IMG/VR virus record: IMGVR_UViG_3300028025_000017
Location: 1-31,924 of that record
DNA length: 31,924 bases
DNA from: a virus
Reading direction: 5' to 3' (one strand)
Below are positions 14,729 through 22,665 of this stretch, in pieces. A program made the translations under genes and the position numbers. Every line of letters begins with the position of its first letter. The stretch's first letter is position 1. The notes under the pieces were generated by a model. That model had not been told where the DNA came from. It did no database searches and saw nothing but the letters and a program-made list of their open reading frames with translations.

Positions 14729-16761
14729 TGGCTGAACCTATTGTAAGGACCTTTGAAATTGACACATCGAAAAGTGAGCAGAACCTAAGACAATTAGGTA
14801 ATGCTTTCGATAGCGCGGATAATTCAGGTAAATCGCTGAAGGCGCAGTTGCGCGAATTACAGGCGCAGTTAGCGAATATTGATCCACAGACAAAGAAGTA
14901 TCAGGAACTGAGTGCTGCGGCTGGTGAACTGAAAGATAAGATTGAGGATGCAGCGCAGGCAGTAGGTACACAGGCAGGTGGTGCATTCGAAAAGGTTAGT
15001 GGTTCATTAGGGCTTGTCACATCGCGTATTGCATCGCTCGATTTTGAAGGTGCTGCAGAAGGTGCTAAACTACTTGCAAAGAATATTAGTGAGGTCAAGC
15101 CGGCTGATATTGCTAAAGGTGTTCAAGGCATAGGTAGTGCATTTGTTTCCGTTGGTAAGGCATTGCTGACAAACCCTATATTCTTGATAGGTGCAGCTAT
15201 TGCAGCCGCTGTTGTGTATGCGGATGAATTGTTAACCTTAGTCGATGGTGTTACGGATGCTGAATTAGAAAGATTAAACGCACAAAAAGAAAGTGCGGCA
15301 CAATCAAAAGAACAGTTAGATGCAATCAGTCAACAAGAAAACATATTGCGTTTGGCCGGTAAGACAGAAAGGGAGATATTACAGACTAAAATAGCCCAGG
15401 CACAACAGGCTATCATTGACCAAAAAGCAGTTATTGAAACGCTGCGTGTTCAAAAGGATCAACAGAATGCAGCAGCTGAACGAAACCGCGATATTCTCAA
15501 GGGACTTTTGAACTTCATTAGTATACCGTTTACTGCACTTCTTGCTGGTGTTGATCTTTTAACGGAGAAACTTTTTTCGCTTGGATTTATTAGCGAAGAA
15601 ACATTCGCCACGTTTGGCAATCTGCGTGACAAGTTTACTACTACTGTAGCAGAATTAGTTTTTGATCCAGCACAAGTCGCAAAAGAAGGTGAAGATGCTT
15701 TGAAAGCAGCTGAAAAAGGACTTAAAGATTTAGAGAATGCACAGGCTGGTTTTCAATTGTCGATTCAAGCAATGGATAAAAAAGCAGCTGATGATAGACA
15801 AAAGCAAAGAGATAAGGAAGCTGATGATAGACAAAAAGCAATAGATAAGGAAGCGGAAGAAAGAATAAAAGCTGAACAGGAAGTAAGTGACATAGTCAAT
15901 AAATTGTATGAGGAAAATGTAAAAGAGTTCGAAGAAGCCGAAAGGCAAAAAACCAAAGCAGCAGAAGAAGAAGCTGCCAAAAGAAAGAAAGCAGAAGAAG
16001 ATTATGATGCTGCAATAAGCAAGTTGCGTGCCGAACAAGATGCGCAGAATCTCACGCAGGATCAACTGGATATGATTGCTATTGACAATAAGTATTTAGA
16101 CTTAAGAGAAAAAGCAATACAAGCTGGACAAAGCACCGTTGAAATTGATGCGGCATACCAGCAAGCGATAGTTGATCAAACTAAACTAAATGAAGAACGA
16201 AAGCAAGGTTTACAATATGAAACTGCGCAGAAAGGTTTGGAATGGGCAAGTAAAGGACTTGAAGCATTAACTAACTTAAGTGATATATATTTTGCAGGTA
16301 GGTTAGCATCAGCTAAGAAAGGAAGCAAAGAAGAAGAAGCACTTGCAAAAAAGCAATTTGCCATTAATAAAAAGCTACAACTTGCAGGGGCTATTATTGA
16401 TGCAGGTAAAGCGATTCTAACCTCACTTTCAAATTCGCCTGTTGCAATTGGTCCTGTACCTAACCCTATTGGTATTGCATCGCTTGCATTTGTTTCATTA
16501 GCCAGCGCAGCTAACATTGCTAAAATAGCATCGACTAAATTTGAAGGTGGTGGTTCAGCACCGGATACACCATTGCCTTCATTAGGAGGTGGTGGGGGTG
16601 GAGATAACGGTGCACAGCCTGCACAGTTCAATCCACTTGCAGCGCAGTTCGTGAATAACCGCCCTGATCAATACACGCCACGCGCATATGTGTTAGCAGG
16701 TGATGTAGCAAGTCAACAGGAGGTACGCGAAAACGTAGCAGATTTAGCAAGAGTAGGATAA
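14728..16761 (+). CDS. Tail tape measure protein
   Basis: The 677-residue protein is mostly helical with heptad-like N-terminal sequence (LKAQLRELQAQLANIDPQTK), hydrophobic segments at about 148-165 (NPIFLIGAAIAAAVVYAD) and 257-277, a long Lys/Glu/Ala coiled coil (about 350-450, including the repeated ADDRQKQRDKEADDRQKAID), and a C-terminal hydrophobic Ala-rich part with Gly-rich tail, as usual in tape measures. With about 1.5 angstrom per residue it would fit a tail near 100 nm, so a siphovirus is likely. The hydrophobic segments may insert in the host membrane for DNA injection. Confidence 0.8.
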   Translation: MAEPIVRTFEIDTSKSEQNLRQLGNAFDSADNSGKSLKAQLRELQAQLANIDPQTKKYQELSAAAGELKDKIEDAAQAVGTQAGGAFEKVSGSLGLVTSRIASLDFEGAAEGAKLLAKNISEVKPADIAKGVQGIGSAFVSVGKALLTNPIFLIGAAIAAAVVYADELLTLVDGVTDAELERLNAQKESAAQSKEQLDAISQQENILRLAGKTEREILQTKIAQAQQAIIDQKAVIETLRVQKDQQNAAAERNRDILKGLLNFISIPFTALLAGVDLLTEKLFSLGFISEETFATFGNLRDKFTTTVAELVFDPAQVAKEGEDALKAAEKGLKDLENAQAGFQLSIQAMDKKAADDRQKQRDKEADDRQKAIDKEAEERIKAEQEVSDIVNKLYEENVKEFEEAERQKTKAAEEEAAKRKKAEEDYDAAISKLRAEQDAQNLTQDQLDMIAIDNKYLDLREKAIQAGQSTVEIDAAYQQAIVDQTKLNEERKQGLQYETAQKGLEWASKGLEALTNLSDIYFAGRLASAKKGSKEEEALAKKQFAINKKLQLAGAIIDAGKAILTSLSNSPVAIGPVPNPIGIASLAFVSLASAANIAKIASTKFEGGGSAPDTPLPSLGGGGGGDNGAQPAQFNPLAAQFVNNRPDQYTPRAYVLAGDVASQQEVRENVADLARVG

Positions 16762-16779
16762 AATAAATATATTTAAAAC

Positions 16780-17370
16780 ATGGAAAAAAGAAAAGTAGTT
16801 AAGTGTGTAATTGACGAAGAAGGTCGTTTAGGTATTACGGCTATGGGCTTAGTAGACATGCCAGCAATCGAAGAAAATTGGATTGCATTGAGCAAGATTC
16901 AGTTTGCCAAAGTAGATGACGAACGTAGAATGCTATATGGACCTGCATTGATACCGGATAAGGAGATATTGCGCTACGATGAGAAGGGCGAGCCATACTA
17001 TGTTTACTTTGAAAAGGCAACAGTCCAAGCAATCGCGCATCAGTTCTTCAAAAAGAACTTGCAACACACAACCAACTTACAGCATGAGATACCTGTAACA
17101 GGTGTGACAGTTGTCGAATCATGGCTAAAGGAAGGCAAGAATGATAAGAGCATTCAACTTGGATTGCCTGAACTACCCGATGGTACATGGTTTATCGGAA
17201 CCAAAGTCGATGAAGATCACGTATGGAATGATGTGAAGGAAGGAAAAGTAAAAGGTTACAGCATAGAAGGCTTCTTTAACGAAGTCGGTGTAGCTATGAG
17301 TGGAGTGAAGAACTACGAAGCAGAATTGGTTTTGGAATTAGACCAAATTCTTGCAGGTTTGGGTAAATGA
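16780..17370 (+). CDS. XkdF-like prohead maturation protease
   Basis: The 196-residue protein matches the XkdF-like putative phage serine protease family: RMLYGPALIPDKEILRYDEK (about 50-69), EPYYVYFEKATVQAIAHQFF, KKNLQHTTNLQHE, VTVVESWLKEG, and KVKGYSIEGFF near the C-terminus, with conserved His (NLQHE) and Ser (GYSIEG) positions usual for the family. It would cut scaffold and capsid N-termini during head maturation. It precedes scaffold and major capsid genes. In relatives the family is often followed by an extra C-terminal domain, which is absent here; a similar-looking domain is fused to the portal instead. Confidence 0.78.
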   Translation: MEKRKVVKCVIDEEGRLGITAMGLVDMPAIEENWIALSKIQFAKVDDERRMLYGPALIPDKEILRYDEKGEPYYVYFEKATVQAIAHQFFKKNLQHTTNLQHEIPVTGVTVVESWLKEGKNDKSIQLGLPELPDGTWFIGTKVDEDHVWNDVKEGKVKGYSIEGFFNEVGVAMSGVKNYEAELVLELDQILAGLGK

Positions 17371-17386
17371 TTTTTGTATATATTTG
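17359..17386 (+). promoter_or_regulatory. Possible promoter for a short transcript ending at the 17439-17467 terminator
   Basis: TTG (17359-17361), 17 bp, TATATTTG (17379-17386) is within the range of Bacteroidota promoters. A transcript starting near 17391 would meet the terminator after about 75 nt, and no coding frame lies between, so it would be a small RNA. The match could be chance in A/T-rich sequence. Confidence 0.3.
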
Positions 17387-17438
17387 CCAAATCTTGGTTA
17401 TTAGTGTTCTAAGAGATTTAGGTTTTAGATTAAAAGCA

Positions 17439-17467
17439 GGGGCAAACGAGCCCCTTCTTTTTTTTTT
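17439..17467 (+). terminator. Rho-independent terminator after the protease gene
   Basis: GGGGC (17439-17443), a 6-nt loop and GCCCC (17450-17454) are followed by a T-rich tract to 17467. It separates the protease from the scaffold and capsid genes. The tract overlaps the stop codon of the leftward ribbon-helix-helix gene, so the hairpin may also help end that transcript. Confidence 0.85.
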
Positions 17468-17600
17468 ACAGCATACACGCACGCGAGTATTCAGCTATTG
17501 TCATTTTGCTTGCTTTCGCGTTTTTAATCACTGCCTTGTACTGCTTTTCAGTAAGACGAACTGAAATCTTCTTCGTCATAAACTCAGGGTTTGCTTTCAT
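17466..17600 (-). CDS. Ribbon-helix-helix DNA-binding miniprotein on the opposite strand
   Basis: A 44-residue protein is encoded leftwards inside the rightward structural arm. It contains KKISVRLTEKQYKAVIKNAK followed by ASKMTIAEYSRACML: an N-terminal beta strand with alternating residues, then two helices, the classic ribbon-helix-helix (Arc/MetJ or MobC-like) pattern. A promoter-like sequence (17624-17654) and a near-perfect palindrome (17641-17652) lie just upstream, as expected for self-regulation. It may repress the scaffold/capsid transcript or its own gene. It is short, but the fold signature and spacing are convincing. Confidence 0.72.
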   Translation of the reverse strand: MKANPEFMTKKISVRLTEKQYKAVIKNAKASKMTIAEYSRACML

Positions 17601-17623
17601 AATATGAGTATTTATTTATACTG

Positions 17624-17654
17624 CTAAGATAAGACATCGGGTTGCATGTAACAA
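17624..17654 (-). promoter_or_regulatory. Promoter-like sequence for the ribbon-helix-helix gene
   Basis: On the minus strand TTG (17654-17652), 20 bp, TATCTTAG (17631-17624) is one mismatch from TAnnTTTG. The start of transcription would fall about 15-20 nt before the ATG at 17600. Confidence 0.45.
17641..17652. promoter_or_regulatory. Operator-like palindrome GTTGCATGTAAC
   Basis: Ten of twelve positions are symmetric. It lies in the spacer and touches the TTG box of the leftward promoter and is 40 bp upstream of the scaffold gene, so a bound ribbon-helix-helix dimer could affect both. Confidence 0.35.
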
Positions 17655-17690
17655 AATGCTGTTTTTGCTACTATACCCAAATATCCAAAC

Positions 17691-18278
17691 ATGTCGAACA
17701 TTAAAGAACAAATCAAATCCGTATTCTCTAAGTACGGCATTGATCCTTCAACAGTTGGTATCAAGTTCGAAGAAGAAGCTGCTGCAACCGAAGTAAAGTT
17801 TGCAGTAGAAGGCACTTTGGCTGATGGTACTAAAATCTATTCTACCGCTGATGAGTGGGTAGTAGGTGTGGACATCTACACTCAAGATGCTGAAGGAAAC
17901 CCGGTGCCGGTTCCTGCAGGTGAATACCTATTAGAAGACGGTGTTACCAAAGTCTATGTGGGCGAAGAAGGCACCATTACTGAAATCGAACGCGAAGAAC
18001 AATCTACTGAAATGAGCAGCGAAGATCTCGTAGCTGTTATCGGTAATTTGTCGGAGCGTATTGCTGCACTTGAAACTGAAAAGACTGAATTAGCTGCAGC
18101 AGTAGAATCTGCTAAGAAGGATGCAGAAGCATTGAAGACTGAACTGGCTTCAGTTAAGAAAGCACCTGCTGTACCTTCTGTTAAATCACAAGAGTTTAAG
18201 AAAAACGCTGCGCCTGTTGTTGCATCGAATGGTAGTTCATTCAGCGACTTCATGGAAAGCATTCGCTCAAAAAAGTAA
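17691..18278 (+). CDS. Head scaffolding protein
   Basis: The 195-residue acidic protein has a beta-rich N-terminal half (EGTLADGTKIYSTADEWVVG, VDIYTQDAEGNPVPVPAGEY) and a C-terminal coiled coil (about 105-157; LVAVIGNLSERIAALETEKT, then ELAAAVESAKKDAEALKTEL) ending in a basic tail (FSDFMESIRSKK). This is the layout of capsid scaffolds, which use a helical rod and a basic tip to bind capsid protein, and of Bacteroidota phage proteins encoded just before the capsid gene. It lies directly between the protease and the capsid gene. It has its own A/T-rich leader after the terminator at 17467. Confidence 0.75.
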   Translation: MSNIKEQIKSVFSKYGIDPSTVGIKFEEEAAATEVKFAVEGTLADGTKIYSTADEWVVGVDIYTQDAEGNPVPVPAGEYLLEDGVTKVYVGEEGTITEIEREEQSTEMSSEDLVAVIGNLSERIAALETEKTELAAAVESAKKDAEALKTELASVKKAPAVPSVKSQEFKKNAAPVVASNGSSFSDFMESIRSKK

Positions 18279-18308
18279 AATAATTCACCTCATAAATTTT
18301 AATTAAAA

Positions 18309-19205
18309 ATGCCAACAACAACTTCACTCACCACCACCTATGCAGGTGAATTAGCTGGTGAAATCGTAGCAAAAGCTTTGTTGTCGAACGTATCTGCTGG
18401 ATATGTAACAATGAAGCCAAACGTACCTTACAAATCAGTAGTACGTAAAATTGATGACACCGTATCATTTGCGGCTGGAACATGTGACTTTACCCCAACA
18501 GGTACTATCACTTTGACCGAGCGCATTTTGACTTTGGAAGAATTCCAAGTTCAGCGCCAAATCTGTAAGAAGGATTTCTTCATTGACTGGACTACTGCTG
18601 ATGTAATGTCAGGTCGTGTAAACACTCAAATCCAAGATGCTATCATTGAACGTTTGGTAGGTGGTATCGCAGCTGCTAACGAAACAATCATGTGGTCAGG
18701 TGTTAACGCAACAGCTGGTCAGTACGATGGATTCGAAACTTTGATTAAGGCTGCAGGTTCAAATGCTGTATCTGCTGGTTCAGGTGCATTAGACGCTACT
18801 AATATCATCGCTACCATTTGGGACATTATCAATACGGCGAATTCTGCTGTTAAAGGTGCTGCTGAAAAGCCAGCTTTGTACATGGGACAGGCTGCATGGG
18901 AAGCATACATGCAAGCGCAGATTGCAGCTGGCAACGGTTGGTACTTGACAGGTGGTCCTGAAGTAAGCAAGCGTTTCGTTGGTATGTACGAAATCTACGT
19001 TTGCCCGGGTATGACTGCAAACAATATCATCTTCGCACAGCCAAGCAACTTGATGTTGGGTACATGGCAGGAGAACCAAATGAACGAAGTGTTCATTTTG
19101 GACATGCAGAATCTTGATGGTTCACAGAACGTTCGCTACGGTGCACGTTTCTACTTGGGTGCACAAATTGCAGTTGGTGAGGACATCACCTATTGGGGTG
19201 CATAA
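18309..19205 (+). CDS. Major capsid protein
   Basis: The 298-residue protein has features of an HK97-fold capsid: an N-terminal arm (MPTTTSLTTTYAGELAGEIV), an E-loop-like strand region (YVTMKPNVPYKSVVRKIDDT), the long spine helix region (VNTQIQDAIIERLVGGIAAA), and a C-terminal P/A-domain segment (ARFYLGAQIAVGEDITYWGA). It follows the scaffold, has an A-rich leader (TTTTAATTAAAAATG) typical of strongly translated Bacteroidota genes, and is closed by a strong terminator, all as expected for the most abundant virion protein. Confidence 0.85.
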   Translation: MPTTTSLTTTYAGELAGEIVAKALLSNVSAGYVTMKPNVPYKSVVRKIDDTVSFAAGTCDFTPTGTITLTERILTLEEFQVQRQICKKDFFIDWTTADVMSGRVNTQIQDAIIERLVGGIAAANETIMWSGVNATAGQYDGFETLIKAAGSNAVSAGSGALDATNIIATIWDIINTANSAVKGAAEKPALYMGQAAWEAYMQAQIAAGNGWYLTGGPEVSKRFVGMYEIYVCPGMTANNIIFAQPSNLMLGTWQENQMNEVFILDMQNLDGSQNVRYGARFYLGAQIAVGEDITYWGA

Positions 19206-19218
19206 TCAATAAATTCAT

Positions 19219-19243
19219 AAAGGGGGTGTAACAGCCCCCTTTT
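19219..19243 (+). terminator. Terminator after the major capsid gene
   Basis: AAAGGGGG (19219-19226), an 8-nt loop and CCCCC (19235-19239) followed by TTTT form a strong hairpin 13 nt after the capsid stop. Partial read-through would make capsid more abundant than downstream products. Confidence 0.85.
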
Positions 19244-19265
19244 AACCAACTAAAAAAATAATAAT

Positions 19266-19808
19266 ATGGCTTGTGAATTAACAACCGGCTTTACACTTGG
19301 ATGCTTGGAAGGTATCGGTGGTGTTAAAGAAGTATTGATTGCTAACTATGAAGACTTCGAAACAGGCATTGCTTACGGTGGTGCTAATGGCGAAGTAGAT
19401 GCGTTGCCTACTGCAACAATCTATCGTTACGTTCCATTCCGCAATTCAGGTTCATACGTAGAAACGGTGCAAAAGAATTTGGAAACAGGTACACTGTTTT
19501 TCTCACAGGAAGTTGGATGGACTTTCGGTAAATTGAATCAGGAAATGCGCAACGAGTTTTTGCTTGTTGCCAAAGCAAAAATTATTGTGTTTGTTCGTAC
19601 TAATGATGACCAAATCCTTTTGGTTGGTGCAGGCGAAGGTGCGCAGCTTACCGCTGGTACTGTGCAGTCAGGACAGCAAAAGGCTGATTTGATGGGTTAT
19701 CAAGTTACATTGATCGCTGAAGAACTTGCTCCAGCTGTACACTTAGAGCCTTACACAACAGTTCCTTTCGATAACTTTGCTGGAATTACTGTAAGCCCTG
19801 CTTACTAA
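19266..19808 (+). CDS. Tail tube (major tail) protein
   Basis: The 180-residue protein is beta-rich with a compact pattern I associate with Bacteroidota phage tail tubes: LGCLEGIGGVKEVLIANYED (about 12-31), a variable loop, VETVQKNLETGTLFFSQEVG (about 63-82), LLVAKAKIIVFVRTNDDQIL and MGYQVTLIAEELAP. Its own terminators on both sides and an A/T-rich leader indicate high expression. It lies next to the capsid and far from the other tail genes. The alternative, a head decoration protein, is less likely from the sequence pattern. Confidence 0.68.
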   Translation: MACELTTGFTLGCLEGIGGVKEVLIANYEDFETGIAYGGANGEVDALPTATIYRYVPFRNSGSYVETVQKNLETGTLFFSQEVGWTFGKLNQEMRNEFLLVAKAKIIVFVRTNDDQILLVGAGEGAQLTAGTVQSGQQKADLMGYQVTLIAEELAPAVHLEPYTTVPFDNFAGITVSPAY

Positions 19809-19845
19809 GAATTTGTTTTCCGTTCTGTGTGTCTTGTTGTATTGT

Positions 19846-19876
19846 AAAGGGGGCAGGTTTACACTTGCCCCTTTTT
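19846..19876 (+). terminator. Terminator after the tail tube gene
   Basis: AAAGGGGGCA pairs with TGCCCCTTT around an 11-nt loop, with one bulged G, followed by a T5 tract (19872-19876). It is the third GC-rich hairpin in 2.5 kb and closes the capsid-tail tube block. Confidence 0.78.
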
Positions 19877-19890
19877 AAATAAAAGAATAA

Positions 19891-20280
19891 ATGATTTATC
19901 TAACTACAAATACAGCCAACCAGCAGGTATACCTATCACTTGACGAAGCGCGACAGTATTACAGCACAGCATTCACGCACTATCTTATCATTCTTACACA
20001 CGAAGAAAACAGCACCACCGGGAATGACCTTGCACAGGTAGCTACGATTGTTAATGAAACGGTGCGTGTTACACAACTTACTATTACCACAGTTGGATTA
20101 ACTTTGGCAGGTAGATACCGCTACGTAGTGTACGGACAAAATTCATCGAGCAATACCAATCCAACCAATGCTGCAGTAGTTGGCATTGTTGAGCGTGGTT
20201 ATGCTGTTTTAAATGACAACACAAGTTGGTTTGATGTGCCAATCAATACCATTCCAAACGATATAATCTATGAACCATAA
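19891..20280 (+). CDS. Structural protein of unknown position (Ig-like fold suspected)
   Basis: The 129-residue protein starts MIYLTTNTANQQVYLSLDEA and looks all-beta (VTQLTITTVGLTLAGRYRYV, AVVGIVERGYAVLNDNTSWF). Similar short proteins with the MIYL-x-TNT start are common in Bacteroidota phages near head or tail genes and are taken as virion components, perhaps decoration or tail accessory proteins. It overlaps the portal gene by 11 nt. The exact part is unknown. Confidence 0.6.
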   Translation: MIYLTTNTANQQVYLSLDEARQYYSTAFTHYLIILTHEENSTTGNDLAQVATIVNETVRVTQLTITTVGLTLAGRYRYVVYGQNSSSNTNPTNAAVVGIVERGYAVLNDNTSWFDVPINTIPNDIIYEP

Positions 20281-22087
20281 CGAATCAAATATTGTATCGC
20301 TGAAGCTTAGCGAATACGTAGCTAAGAGCGATGCTGAAAAAGTAGACAGGAAGGGATGGGTAAACTATGGAGATCAAAACGACTTTCCACAATACCTGCG
20401 CGATTTGTCGCATGAATCCCCTGTGCATGGTTCGCTGGTTGTTGCCATTGGTGACATGATAGCCGGTAAGGGTATTCAATCGGAGCAATACCAAGCTGAA
20501 TTAGATGCGCTCGATATCGATACTTTGACATATGCATGTGCAAAGGATTTAAAGTTGTTCGGTGGTTTCTATATCGAAGTGATTTGGAGCAATGATAGAA
20601 CGGTTATATCAAAGCTAAACGCGATACCATTTGAAGAATGCCGCATTGCAGTCAACCAAGAAGACGATAGCGAAATAGGAATCTTTCACAGCTACGACTG
20701 GTCAAACATTCGCAAAAAGAAAAACACTCCTGAATTCATTCCGAAATACAACTACCTTACACGTAACGAAGAACCACGCCAAATCTATTGGTGCTTTACG
20801 TACACAGGTAGTGATTCATACCCACGCCCTGACTACTGGAGTGCGATTAACTACATCGAATTAGATAAGCAGATATCTATATTCCATATCAATCAAATCT
20901 CAAACGGTCTTTTTCCTTCTACCATTATCAACTTCTACAATGGGCAGGCAACACCTGAACAGAAGCAGCAAATGATGTTGGATTGGGAAAACAAAATGAG
21001 TGGTGCGCGTAATGCTGGCAAGGTGGTTATGTTCTTCAACGAACGTGATCAACCAAAAACCGAAGTTACTCCATTCCCGGTTAACGATGCAGATAAGCAA
21101 TATGCATTAATGAATGATACAGCGCAGCAAAAGATTATTACTGCGCATCGTGTTACGACTCCCCTTTTGTTTGGTATTCGTGAGCATACAGGATTCGGTA
21201 GCAACAAAGATGAAATGGCTATCGGTTTAGAGATATTCAATAAGCAAGTTGTTGAGCCGTATCAAGCAATGATTAATCGCAGCATTGAAGAACTGTTGGG
21301 TAATCAACTGCCCGGTGTAGACTTTGAGATTGTGCCTAATACACCTTTGGTTATTGAGCAGGTACAAACTGCAAAAGCTACTGAAACAGTAGTCGAAGCT
21401 GCTTCTACATCATTAAATACTGATCAAATCACTTCAATAGTTCAAACCGTTCTTTCTGCTGCGCTGCCTCACTTAATGGGTGAAAAAAAAAAAGTAGATG
21501 CTGACTTTGATGAGAGCACAGTAGGTGATGCATTAATTGCACTTGGTGAAGATGCATCCGAAGATTGGATATTGATTGATGCATATAACGCTGATGAAGA
21601 AATTGAGCACGAATTCGCAGTGCGCACAGGTGCGGCAAGACCAGCAGCAAAGAGTGAGCAAGATGCCGTTGTTGATGGTAAATACTTTATTACTCGTTAC
21701 GTTTACGCAGGTAGCTTTACTCACGCTAATATGCGCCCATTCTGCAAGAAGATGGTGGAAGCAGGCAAGCTGTATCGCAAAGAAGATATAGTGGCAATGG
21801 AAAATGTAGCAGTCAATCCCGGATGGGGACCTGAAGGTGCAGCTACTTATGACATTTGGTTCTACAAAGGCGGTGGAAACTGCAAACACTTTTGGGAAAA
21901 GCGAGTATATGTAGATGCAAGTGGCGCAAAGATTAATCCTAATGATCCTGATGCACAGCGTATCGCAGTAGCAATGGCTGAACGCATGGGATATAAAGTG
22001 CGAAATAACTCACTCGTTGCAAAGCTTCCTGAAGACATGCCCTATAACGGCTTCCTTCCAACAAATCCTATTTACGGCAATCAATAA
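20270..22087 (+). CDS. Portal protein with a fused C-terminal domain
   Basis: The 605-residue protein has a portal core (1 to about 400): GDQNDFPQYLRDLSHESPVH, VVAIGDMIAGKGI, YACAKDLKLFGGFYIEVIWS, LPGVDFEIV. It forms the ring through which DNA passes and docks the terminase. After a linker with an A11 tract (21483-21493, residues about 405-408) comes a second domain (about 415-605): YVYAGSFTHANMRPFCKKMV, NPGWGPEGAATYDIWFYKGG, KHFWEKRVYV. I recall this Cys/Trp-rich domain fused to XkdF-like proteases in related phages. Any slip in the A11 tract leads to a stop within four codons (TAG 21495-21497 or TGA 21502-21504), which would give a portal of ordinary size, about 408 residues. Confidence 0.8.
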   Translation: MNHNESNIVSLKLSEYVAKSDAEKVDRKGWVNYGDQNDFPQYLRDLSHESPVHGSLVVAIGDMIAGKGIQSEQYQAELDALDIDTLTYACAKDLKLFGGFYIEVIWSNDRTVISKLNAIPFEECRIAVNQEDDSEIGIFHSYDWSNIRKKKNTPEFIPKYNYLTRNEEPRQIYWCFTYTGSDSYPRPDYWSAINYIELDKQISIFHINQISNGLFPSTIINFYNGQATPEQKQQMMLDWENKMSGARNAGKVVMFFNERDQPKTEVTPFPVNDADKQYALMNDTAQQKIITAHRVTTPLLFGIREHTGFGSNKDEMAIGLEIFNKQVVEPYQAMINRSIEELLGNQLPGVDFEIVPNTPLVIEQVQTAKATETVVEAASTSLNTDQITSIVQTVLSAALPHLMGEKKKVDADFDESTVGDALIALGEDASEDWILIDAYNADEEIEHEFAVRTGAARPAAKSEQDAVVDGKYFITRYVYAGSFTHANMRPFCKKMVEAGKLYRKEDIVAMENVAVNPGWGPEGAATYDIWFYKGGGNCKHFWEKRVYVDASGAKINPNDPDAQRIAVAMAERMGYKVRNNSLVAKLPEDMPYNGFLPTNPIYGNQ

Positions 22088-22095
22088 TTAAAACT

Positions 22096-22665
22096 ATGGC
22101 TGAAGTATTACTAATATCCGAAAACTACGTCAAGAAGTACACAACTGTCAATGGCAGTTTAGATCCTAATCTTCTTTACCCATCAATCTATTTGGCACAG
22201 GACAAATGGCTACTTCCCTTTTTGGGAACTGACTTGTTGAATAAGATAAAAAATGATGTGGCAAACAATACGATTGCAGGTAACTACCAAATACTCTTAG
22301 AAGATTACATCCAAAAGATGCTGCTTTGGTGGGTAATGGTCGATGTAACTCCGAATCTATGCTATCGCATGGACAATGGCACACTTGTGCAACGTCAAAG
22401 TGAAGACACTGTGCCTGTTTCGGATGTGGTCATGAAAGATATGATTGACCGGGCACGTCAAAATGCGGAGCATTACACCACTTTGTTAGTCGATTACTTG
22501 TGTGCTAACTCAAGTTTGTTCCCTGAATACAGCACAGCCACATGGCCTGATCGTTCACCACGTACAGACGTGACTAATACGCTTAATTATCAGTTCTCAT
22601 CGGGCAATACTGCCACAAGCTTTCGCCCTACTTACTCACGTAACATCATTAATCGAATACCATGA
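22096..22665 (+). CDS. Head-tail adaptor-like protein (DUF6712-type)
   Basis: The 189-residue protein has the pattern of a helical head-completion family from Bacteroidota phages that I know as DUF6712: LISENYVKKYTTVNGSLDPN, LYPSIYLAQDKWLLPFLGTD, and NAEHYTTLLVDYLCANSSLF before a polar C-terminal tail. It probably sits under the portal and joins head and tail. Its place directly after the portal agrees with that. Its stop overlaps the ATG of the next small gene (ATGA). Confidence 0.68.
   Translation: MAEVLLISENYVKKYTTVNGSLDPNLLYPSIYLAQDKWLLPFLGTDLLNKIKNDVANNTIAGNYQILLEDYIQKMLLWWVMVDVTPNLCYRMDNGTLVQRQSEDTVPVSDVVMKDMIDRARQNAEHYTTLLVDYLCANSSLFPEYSTATWPDRSPRTDVTNTLNYQFSSGNTATSFRPTYSRNIINRIP

Noticed and set aside
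15770-15860. Tandem repeat in the tape measure gene (ADDRQK... twice) as a DNA repeat element
   Set aside because: It is a coiled-coil protein repeat of Lys/Glu/Asp-rich sequence, common in tape measures, with no sign of mobility.
16176-16631. Long open frame on the minus strand opposite the tape measure gene
   Set aside because: Low-complexity Ser/Ala/Pro sequence that mirrors the codon pattern of the tape measure; no promoter or coupling. Similar antisense frames at 8772-9110, 15730-16065, 17954-18262 and 21533-21889 were dropped for the same reason.
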